Shown piece by piece: positions 13,769 through 23,800 of a stretch of DNA of 64,000 bases. The translations under genes were made by a program, and so were the position numbers. This stretch comes from Mesorhabditis belari (Eukaryota; Nematoda; Chromadorea; Rhabditida; Rhabditidae): the NCBI GenBank assembly GCA_958450365.1, contig CAUEEP010000034.1, positions 1 to 64,000 of the forward strand, written 5' to 3'. Position 1 is the stretch's first letter. Every line of letters begins with the position of its first letter. The notes under the pieces were generated by a model. The model was not told the origin of the DNA. It was given only the letters and a program-made list of their open reading frames with translations, and searched no databases.

Positions 13769-13986
13769 CTTAAAAAATCTAACAATATAATCTTTCAAAA
13801 AATAACAACCCAAAAAACAATGACAAGAGTGAAAGATCAAGGCAACAGATAATTTGAAAATTCTAGCAAAATTAAGTCTCTTTAAATGCAAAAACTAGAT
13901 CACAGGCGAGCAAAATGTTCAACATACAGCAAATTTATAAATGCATCAAATCTGTAAACAAACAAACCACGAGAGAAACCCTAGTC

Positions 13987-14936
13987 CTATAAAATCCCTC
14001 CACAGTGTCGTGAAGCGTTCGCGTTTACGTCAAAATTGTCGATCTTCACCTCAAAAACTTGATAATGATGATTAATTGCTGGTTCCAGATGTAGATGCCA
14101 ATTTCCCGAAGCCAATACGCCATTTGAGGAGCGATTCCGAAAGAAGACACGTTTAGCTCGAGCATGAACCAAACCCATAGCGCACATCGCGCAAGGTTCT
14201 TGTTCCAAAAACACATCACAACCTGTGGCGAGATAAGCGAATCGATTCTCTTCAACACTGTAAGCTTCCGACTGTTGATATTTCGCTAAATTTCTAATAG
14301 CTTCAAGTGCCGCATGCTCCAAAAGCATAGTTCCATGTGTTGATTCCGCGAGGCTCCGCTCTCCGTCTGCAATTAGACAACCATTGGATGGAACTTTTGA
14401 CATATTCGCCAAAAATTATTCGTGACTCATCCCCATCAAATGGTTGATCCGCAAGCACCTTCTCTATCTCGGGCATCGAATGGAACGAGGTCGGCCATTT
14501 TTCCTTCGCAAATTCAAACTGCCTCTCGGTCAACGGCTTCTTCGCGGGCACCTCAACGATTTGAAACTCCAATGGCAAGTTCAGTCCCAAGAGTTTTTTT
14601 TTCGCTTCTTCGAATAGCGATTCACAATGAACGGGGCACACGAGCATCATCCCCTTTTTTGATCCTTTTCAAATGGCGAAACTCGTCGGGAATGTCGGGT
14701 AGCGTTTTGATCAACTGGCCAATCGTTTGCAATTGAAGCACGTGGACGACGTAGAATTGCACGAGCGGCACCTCAAAGGTCGTCAATTCAGCTGGCAGGA
14801 TTGGGAGGACTCGAAAGTTGATTCCGCTAACGCTGGGCGCGATCCGGTGTCCATTCAGCGTCGGCTCAAATTCCCGTCGTTTCGCCGGACACTCCTCGCC
14901 ATTCGAATCATCCCGTTCACCGCAACGTTTCAGCAT
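13987..14936 (-). CDS. tRNA adenosine deaminase subunit 3 (ADAT3/Tad3 homologue)
   Basis: ADAT3 is the non-catalytic partner of ADAT2 in the enzyme that converts wobble A34 to inosine in tRNAs. The start is ATG 14936 (MLKRCGERDDS), eight bases after a TTTCAG that looks like a trans-splice acceptor. The middle part has LTERQFEFAKEKWPTSFHSM, a stretch well conserved in ADAT3. The C-terminal deaminase fold has LLEHAALEAI (the HAx in place of the catalytic HAE), LATGCDVF, EPCAMCAMGLVHAR with the PCxxC zinc ligands, and NHHYQVFEV. No introns are needed. The frame is broken twice: at the CCCCTTTTTT run (14651-14660) and at AAAAA (14411-14415). All three segments align in order with ADAT3, so these are probably sequence errors. 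About 316 residues once read through. Confidence 0.87.
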
Positions 14937-14952
14937 GAAGTTGGCTGAAATT
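14937..14952 (-). promoter_or_regulatory. Putative trans-splice acceptor upstream of ADAT3
   Basis: On the minus strand, AAATTTCAG ends eight bases before the ADAT3 ATG with no upstream exon visible. In nematodes this layout marks spliced-leader addition. It supports ATG 14936 rather than the in-frame Met at 15020. Confidence 0.5.
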
Positions 14953-15636
14953 TCAACGTTAACTGTGCAAAAATATTCAAATGAAAATCGAAAACTAAAC
15001 TTAAAATTCATTGCAGACAAAATATTGAGGAAAAGGGGATTTGTGCGGGAGAGAACAAACTACAAAGGGGGTTTTTGCGAAGAGAGGCAGCCTCGGAAAG
15101 GAAAAGAGACCCAATGAAATCGAATATCCATCTTTTGGCTGCAACGATAGATTGAAGAAAGCGGGAAAGATGAATTTTTAGAAATTTTAATTACGCTTGA
15201 TTAAATCTTTGTCGTTGATCGATGATTCGCTTCTTAAACATCATGTTATGCGGTAATTTAAACTTTCCTAAAGTTGAAGTTAGCATCTTGGGATCATTTG
15301 GCTTACTTGCTTACCATTTTGTGAAAGTGAAAAACTTTTAGAAATTTGAAAAAGCGGAAGAATGAGATTCGTGAAAGAGTCCATTTTATACCTGCTACAA
15401 TATCCGACAATAGTAACAAATAGAATTCACAAAACACTGCCAAATCAATTGTAACAATATTTGTATTCATTTTACTTGTTAAATCACAACAATACCAAGT
15501 GTTACAGTACAAAAAAGTTTGAATTTGTTTTCATAAGTAGAACTTAAAATCCCTGCTCCCAACTTCTTTGGGCCATTGCTTTCGAAAATTGAAGCAAGAA
15601 AAGCAAGAAAAGCAAAAAGCTATGAGCATAAAAGCA

Positions 15637-15887
15637 GGGGTAGGCTAGTTTCCGCAATTTTTTTTTGCGCAACAGGGTTATTTGCGCAACTGGGTCGTTT
15701 GCGCAACTCACCATAACTTTCTTCTAAGTCGGTCAATCTTTATGCTTTTGGTGTTATTTTGTTGCACTTATTGAGATCTACAAAATGAAACCAAAAGCAT
15801 AAAGATTGGCCCACGTAGAAAAAAGTTATGGCGAGTTGCGCAAATAACCCTGTTGCGCAAAAAAAGTCGCGGAAACTAGCCTACCCC
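15637..15887. mobile_element. hAT-like MITE, family GGGGTAGGCTA, copy 1
   Basis: A 251-bp near-perfect fold-back with ends GGGGTAGGCTAG and CTAGCCTACCCC. The arms carry repeated TTGCGCAA blocks. An 8-bp target duplication TAAAAGCA flanks it (15629-15636 and 15888-15895), pointing to mobilisation by a hAT transposase. It has no coding capacity. Confidence 0.88.
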
Positions 15888-16749
15888 TAAAAGCAAGAAA
15901 GAAAAGAAACTCGCGTTTCAGCGAAAAATCTTGATTTCAGAAAGCTCAGATCAAGATTTTGAATAAACTGAAGAAAAGCAAGCACTTCCGTAACCGCTTA
16001 CGCTGGCTAAATCCATTAAACCGTTCAGCGGAAAGCTGAATATTGATAAAGAATTGGGGAAACTATATGAAAAAAAAAAACATTTTCATGTTTCTTTGAT
16101 TGAACGGGGGGGAAAGAACGCAGAGAGAGACCCCGTTTTGCCCGTTAATGTTTGGGCGCGTTGCGGCTCTTCTCTCGAAAAGTGTATGAACCAGAAACGT
16201 TTTCTAAAAATTTATGCCTCACATGGCGGAAAGAAAACATTGTTTTGTGTTTTAAAAAAATGATAGAATAGATGGAAAACTTTGGAAACATATCAATTAG
16301 ACTAAAAGAGCCAATGATGAGTGAACTTTTGTCAGTTTAGCCCAAATGTTGAGCCGGGTTTTCCAAAAAATTTTGAGCACCAATTGGAGTTGGTCCTAAT
16401 TTTTAAATGAAAATGATTTGAAGTAGCTAATCTACAATCAAAAAGCAAAGGATATCGTAATAAGAGTCAAGCTTTAGATTTTGAAAAGATTAAGAAAATG
16501 ATGTCAAATGAAGTCTAGACTGACCTAGGTAAAGGTTTCAAATTTTCGTCTTCTGCCGCCGATGCTTTGTGCAGAGAAATAGGTCTCGCGACGAAAAGGC
16601 TCTCTTTCCCAAACACTAGGAAAAAAGAAAACAGAAAATATAGAAAATATTGAAAATTGAAGTAAAATTGAAGAGATTTTGAGGGAAATGAGAGACTTTG
16701 CGCGAGCATTTTTGTAAGAAGTGGGTCCAGAAGTTTTTGAAGAATTAGT

Positions 16750-17009
16750 TACCGTAAATTCTCTAATAGAACGCCATTTGCATACGGGTGTACAGTCGCG
16801 TAGTCTAACTTTGAACGTCCCGTTCTTCGCGCTGCTTTAAGCTACACTATGCGCTTGGGTGCAAATGATAGCCCTTGAAATCTAGTATTTTTTGGTACCA
16901 AAAGTATGGTTGGGAAAACTCTAGGAGCTGAGATAAAATGATTTTCTAAAAAGAAGTTAGACTACGCGACTGTACGAGGGGGTGACGTTCTATTAGAGTA
17001 TTTACGGTA
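16750..17009. mobile_element. TIR element, family TACCGTAAAT
   Basis: Ends TACCGTAAATTCTCTAATAG and CTATTAGAGTATTTACGGTA are inverted copies. Interior sub-terminal blocks GTACAGTCGCGTAGTCTAAC and GTTAGACTACGCGACTGTAC are also inverted. Related copies lie at 32689-32900, 37469-37570 and 37857-38149. No transposase is present. Confidence 0.8.
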
Positions 17010-17865
17010 GGAAAAGTATCCGTGATTGTTGGATGAGGCTGAGACTGTTTCAAACTGTCCAATGGGTTGGGGCAGGCTAGTGCCAAGCCAGAGTTGGTGT
17101 CCAAATCGAAATTTGAAGCACTCTGTGTGAGAACAATGGAATCAATGCCAAGGAACTCTGGCTCTGGCTCAGCACGATCGACTAGAGCAAGGCTTGTCAA
17201 AACTTACCTGGAAAGTACCGTAAGATTTCGCAAATACCGTATGACTTACAACGTAGGAATATCGTAAAACATACAGTCAGCCAGTACTATTCTAAAATTT
17301 ATCTTAATATCATAGTAAAGCATGGTTGCATGGTCTGCAAATAGGATTCCAGATGCGCTGGAATTCTCCAGATTCCAGATGCGCTGGAATCCTTCAGATC
17401 CCAAACCGTTACAAACACCAGTATGAAGCTAACTTACAGTTTACAGGTAATTTTCAGATTTTCCCAGCATTTCCCTGTTTTAAGCATCGTTTCAGGCGAT
17501 TCTTGGAATTCCTGAAATCACTCAAAATGTATCTCCAAATGATAACACCATTTCCATCCGAGAGAACCAATCTCCCGGGAAGAGAAAGATCTAGGACACA
17601 TCCACCACAAATGAGATCATTTTCTCGCACCAATCGTATAGTTTGCCTGAATATCTTTACGTCTTTCGACTAATAGTGCAATCGAATTCTAACAATCGAA
17701 TTCTAATAGTCGAATTCTAGTAATCTAACTCTAATAATCGAATTCTAATAGCCGAATTCTTTGTGCACTTTGGCTAATTGTATCTCTACCGTAACCGAAT
17801 ACTTTTTGATTAGTACACTTAATCTTAGCTAATCCTAGTTATTCCTTCAAAAGATTTAGATCAGT

Positions 17866-20800
17866 ATGATCTCCTCTCGAAATGTGACCATATTGACGAC
17901 AATTCTCTCAACAACATGTCTCCTTTTGATGGTCACCGTTCTGCCATTGACAATGTTGAAAATTCAACGCGCTAACACGTTTATGCTGGACAAAGTGCAG
18001 CAGTGCAGGGTAAGCTTGAACCTACTTTTTTTTCCCCTATTTTTGCTTTTGTCTGAAGCTATTTTTGAGCACTTTTAAGTCTTCCACAGCTAAAATGTTC
18101 TACAGTATACATGAGCCTTTTGTAGAAAACGACACGTTTTAACAAACAGCTCTTATTTTCTAAAGCTTGAAATAGCATTGTATCCACGCTCCAAGAGCTG
18201 TTTGCTAAAATCCAATCCATCCATCCAAGAGCTGTTTGCTAAAATGTGAAACTGATTCTTTTTCTACAAAAAGTCGTGTCTATTCTACAGATTTTCTATC
18301 TTTACGCACCATAGCTTAACAATTTAGCGTCACAGAAAAGGATTAGTATTAACGGTATGACGAAGCATTTGTAGTGATTTCAATTGTAATTAGTACTACA
18401 CTTTAGAAGTCGAAGAAAAACATTGTATTTTTAACCTTTTAGATGGATTCTTCCGATCTATGGAAACAAGTGGCGGCTGGTGAGGTTCGAATGAAGAGGC
18501 AAAACTATGCGAATGAAGGGGCAAAGGGAACTATAAATGGGGGAAAATGTAAGTCAATAGAAATAAAAACAGCAAAATAGATCCCTAAAACATTCTTAAA
18601 TAAGATTTCTATAAGTTTTACCAAGTTTTGCAACGGTCCAGAAGATGAACCTTGCTTTCGTTGTTTCCATTCAACTCCGCAAACCATCTTACAATTACAA
18701 TTGTGGTCCGGCTACGAAAAGTCCCGGATTCTCCACTCGGCTCATTTGGAAATAGATTTCTTTCTCATTTCAAAGAGAAAAGAGAAACACAAAATTTATC
18801 GCGTAAAACAATAATCTAACAAAATCAAAACAAAAAAACAAATGATTTGAAAATCAAAAGAAACGACGACGTGACGCTTCCATCGACTACCTCCGAATGG
18901 CGGCGACGTCAATTGAAATGCGACGTCGTGGGGGGTGGGACAAATGCGACCTTTTTTTTGCTGGAAAAGGCCTTAGAGCTTCAAAAATGTTTCCATAGAA
19001 GGGAATCTTATGCGTAGATTCCGAATTTCGACAAATCAGACCTCACTGACACGTCAAATTTGGGCTAAAAGGCAAAAACTGCGGAAAAGCGTTAAGTTGC
19101 ATAGTTTTTGCCTTTTAGCCCAAATTTGACGTGTCAGCGAGGTCTGATTTGTCGAAATTCGGAATCTACGCATACGATTCCCTTCTATGAAAACATTTTT
19201 GAAGCTCTAGGACCTTTCCTAAGGCCTTTTCCAGCAAAAAAAAGGTGCGCAAATGTCCAGGTGCGCGAAAAAAGGTAGCATTTGTCCCAGCCCCACGTCG
19301 TGCGAAAATTAACATTTAACAATAACATAAATCAAATTTGTGATAGAAATTCAAATTTAACATTAAAACGTCTCGAAATCATTCTCTAAGGAAGACTACT
19401 ATTAAACATTTAGGTTGCTCTTGTCAACAAGGTCCACCCGGTCCTCCCGGTGGCTCCGGACAATCAGGAATGGATGGTTCGTTGAGAATTGAATAAGTAT
19501 ATTTAAAATTTGAAGAACTTCATACTTTTATAATCAAAATATCATTTTATATTGCAATTTCAAACTTTAGGAGAGCCGGGAATGATCGGATCAAATGGGA
19601 GAAACGGTCGATCCGGGAAGTACGTGATGCCACCAAAAAACGATGATCTTTCATGTCAAAAGGTATTGAAATTATTGAATTGAATATCAAAAATGAAATT
19701 GAAACATGGGGTAGGCTACTTTGCGCCAATTTTTGCGCAACAGGGTGTTGCGCAACTCGCCATAACTTTCTTCTAAGTGAGCCAATCTTTATAATTTTGG
19801 TTCCATTTTGTAGATCTCAAGAAGTGCAACAAAATGAAGCCAAAATCATAAAGATTGGCTCACTTAGAAGAAAGTTATGGCGAGTTGCGCAAACGACCCA
19901 GTTGCGCAAATGACCTACTTGCGCAAAAAATTTGGCGCAAAGTAGCCTACCCCTGAAACATTACTCAAATTTAGTTAAACAATATTTAAACAATATTTAA
20001 ACAATTTAGACAATATTTAAACAATATTTAAACTTAAATCAAAACACTTTAGTATGTTTTAGTGTCCCTCGGCGGTTCAGGGTCCACCCGGGCATCCCGG
20101 TGCCAAAGGAGCGAGGGGACAAGCTGGGTAAATCTTTTACAATTTACCTTACAGTAGTAGTACAGTACTAAATGTATCTAGATACAATTATATATCTGAT
20201 ATACTGTAACACAGTAGATTAGCTATTTCACTTTTTCAGTCAAGCAGGCACTGATGGAAGCAATGGAAACCCGAGCAGACAAGGCCCACCCGGACCCCCG
20301 GGAGTTCGTGGACAACCGGGAATGATTGGAATCCAGGTAGCTATAGAAATTTACATTCAAACTGTAAAAAACAATGACATTTATATTTAGGGACCTCCAG
20401 GAGACCCAGGTCGAGTGCTGAATGGAGCTCCTCAAGGTCCAAGTGGACCCCTCGGACAAATGGGACCTCGGGGAAAGCCAGGAGTTAACGGAATGTTAGT
20501 TTTAAATATAGAGGCTGCTAGGCTAGCCTTAGTACCTTATTAAAGATTTAACGATATTTCAGTGATGGTAACTCTGGTGGATTGGGCCCAGCCGGTTCCC
20601 GGGGAGAACAAGGTCAAAGGGGTTCATCCGGTCAAAGAGGTTTGCCTGGACCAACCGGACCGCTTGGATCACCGGGAATCAAAGGTGCACTTAAAAAAAG
20701 CTGTAGCTGATATTTATTATTTGTTAGGTTCCTGCAATCATTGTGCCAAGAGTGACAGAAAACAGGAGACAGCAGCTAAACAGCAAAGTGAGCAAAGACA

Positions 20801-23800
20801 ATGAAAGAGTTGACAAATAGAGTTTTCAGCTTCTGAAGACTACGGATCAAATAACAATCAACAGAATATTTATAATCAAGAACAAAGTGAGTAGTAAGGC
20901 AAAGATCAAAGCTTTGATCAATAACAAAGTACTAAATCATCGTTCTGTAGAGCTACAGTATTACCAAGTCTACAGTCTACAGTACTAATGCAATGACATT
21001 GCTAATAGCCTAATAATCCAAGCCTACTACAGTAGCACAACTAATGCTAAACCCTTACCAGTAAACTTATTTTGTAAAAATTATTCTAATCAGTCAATTA
21101 CCAATACTCTTACCATCTCATTTATTTAACCAAACGAGGTCTTACCATTACTAGTACTAGTACAACAATACTAGTAAGACCATTTATCATTCAGTACTAG
21201 TACAACAATACTACAGTGCGTTTCAAATTCTTAAACGCACCCTCTAAAATAGCGAATTTTGCATTTTGACCACCTCTACAACTATTAATCTTTTTTCTAT
21301 TAGAAAGAGTATGTCTTAAAACCTAAATAACACGAAAAATAAGCATGTTGTAAAAAACAAAAATTTTCAAAATAGAAACTTTTTGCTAAATCAACCGTTT
21401 CAAATTCTTAAACGCACTATGAAAATATTTTTATTTATCAACACCAATTAAAAATCAAAGGTAAAAAATCAAAACTAATGATCTGTACACGCATCAGAAC
21501 GATTAATTACTTGAAAAATGCGGTCTGGCATTGAATTGATGAGGTTTTGAAGAGCAGAGACGTCGAGATCGCTCTAGGCCGAAAAAATTGCTGCTTTACG
21601 TGTGGAAACGTCTTGAAACTGACGATGATTCTTGTAGACAGCTCGGACAAGTATTCCCCATAAATTTTCTATCGGATTGAGGTCAGGAGACTGAGCGGGT
21701 CAGTCCAAAGTTGCAATGTTGTTGCTGTTCAGCCAGTCTCGGGTATCTCCGGCCCGATGAGCTGACGCGTTGTCGTATTGAAACAAATCGGGAACGACTT
21801 GATTTAGGAGCGAAAACGGCAACAAGCAATTGTTCAAGATATCTATCTAGTCATCCGATTTGAAACCATCTTCAGAGCGACCGTTCCATCAGCACAAAAG
21901 GCTGCCCAAACCCTCACAGAACCACCGCCGAAGTTTCGAGTTCCAAACACCATCGGATCACGTCGAAGATCCCTCCAATAGTAGCCAACGCCATCGGGGC
22001 CATCCAAATTCCATTTCTTCTCATAGGAAAAGATCCCCTAGACGCAAAAAAATAATAAAACATAAGCGGCTTTCCAGCCATAGACCAATTCTGATTCATA
22101 TGAGTCTTGGCGAAGGCCAATCGGGCTTTCTTGTGCAAAAGCTTCACGATCGGTTGGATGTTCAATAACTGTCGATCGATATGTGCGTTTTTCCTTGATG
22201 GCTCGCCAAATTGTCGACTTCGAAGAGTTGATTTTCCGTTGCGTTTTCACTTCATTGATCGTTTTTCGGTGGATGTTGTTCACAATATGGCGTCTAGCTC
22301 GCGGTGTAAGCTTTGGTTTTGGTCCTGGCTTCTTCTTTGGTGCAGAAACGAACTCGGACTTTACATAATTTCGCACGGCAGAGTCAGATCGGCCCAAATT
22401 TTTTTGTGATTTTCCTTATTGAGACGCCAATCCTCAAACGGGCACCAATCTGACCTTTCTCATAATCCGTGAGCAGCTTTCCGTGTGCCATTTATTTGGA
22501 AATTAACAAAAATTATAAATTTAATAAAAAAATATGCACAACAAAACGAAAAATTTCAAATAACAACAGCAAAGGCGGGTGCGTTTAAGAATTTGAAACG
22601 GTTGATTTAGCAAAAAGTTTCTATTTTGAAAATTTTTGTTTTTTACAGTATGCTTATTTTTCGTGTTATTTAGGTTTTAGGACATGCTCTTTCTAATAGA
22701 AAAAAGATTAATAGTTGTAGAGGTGGTCAAAATGCAAAATTCGCTATTTTAGAGGGTGCGTTTAAGAATTTGAAACGCACTGTAGTAAGACCATTTATCA
22801 TTCAGTACTAGTACAACAATACTAGAAAGACCATGCATCATTATTTAGCTGCTTCTGGTTACGAGTATGAGGCTCGTGAAGAGTCAAGAAATAACCAAAG
22901 ATACGATGCTCAAGAATCAAAAGAAAGCTATGAAAATCAGAGACCGAAGTCATACAACCAAGCGAAAGGTAACTTGCTAAAAAATTAATCAAAATTTGGG
23001 ATTTTTGATGGGTAGTAAATGGTTAAGTGCCTCTTTCTCGCCGGGCGGATCTAATTGGTAGAGCGTCTGCCGTCTGGAAGCGGAGGGTCGAGGGTTCAAC
23101 TCCTCTTGACGCTTCTTTATTTACAATTTTGCATTCAACGATTTTCATCTGAAACAAAAACGAAAATAGAGGAAAAGAGTTGAAGAAAATTTGACGTAAT
23201 TCGCTTGTAGCTTTTACTGCTTCGTTAGAGCAGTCAATTAAACTTTGTTTAATTGACTTTAGTCTTTAGTTGATCTTAGTCTTTAAAAAAATCCATATAC
23301 AAAACATTGAAACATTCAGTAACCGCTTCTACTTATGAGTCTGAGGCTCCAAGTCAAGGAGAGGAGTACGGTAATCAAGGAAAAGGTATTATATGTAAGT
23401 AGGTCATTTATTTGTGTCAAGTTTTAGTCTACAACTCTGGAACCAATCGGAATCTCCAAAATGAGTATGAGAGTGGACAGGAAAGAGGACAGGAAAGAGG
23501 ACAAGAAAGAGGACAAGAAAGAGGACAAGAAAGAGGACAAGAAAGAGGACAAGAAAGAGGACAAGAAAGAGGACAAGGATCCCCGCCATCCCCGCAACCC
23601 CCAGCTCAATACAACTCGTTTGGGGCACAGAAGACTGGTTCGTCAGCTACTTTTAAACAAAAAGAGTAGATTGGAATACTGTAATATACTGTAGATTTAT
23701 CGTTAGGCTATTAAAATCAAAGTACGAAAATTGTAAATCAAACTAGAGCCATCCCCGCAACCCCCAGCTCAATACAACTCGTTTGGGGCACAGAAGACAG

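Larger units (their letters stand above)
14953..17865. other. Intergenic region between divergent ADAT3 and collagen genes
   Basis: It contains a hAT-like MITE (15637-15887), a TIR element (16750-17009) and short direct repeats of the type GAATTCTAATA at 17665-17760. The part just before the collagen ATG ends in AAGATTTAG, a likely trans-splice acceptor. No coding exon with support is seen. Confidence 0.5.

Noticed and set aside
23412..23694. Alternative frames KEDKKEDK and minus-strand LSSFLSSF in the 12-bp repeat
   Set aside because: Only the GQER frame joins both neighbouring collagen exons in phase.
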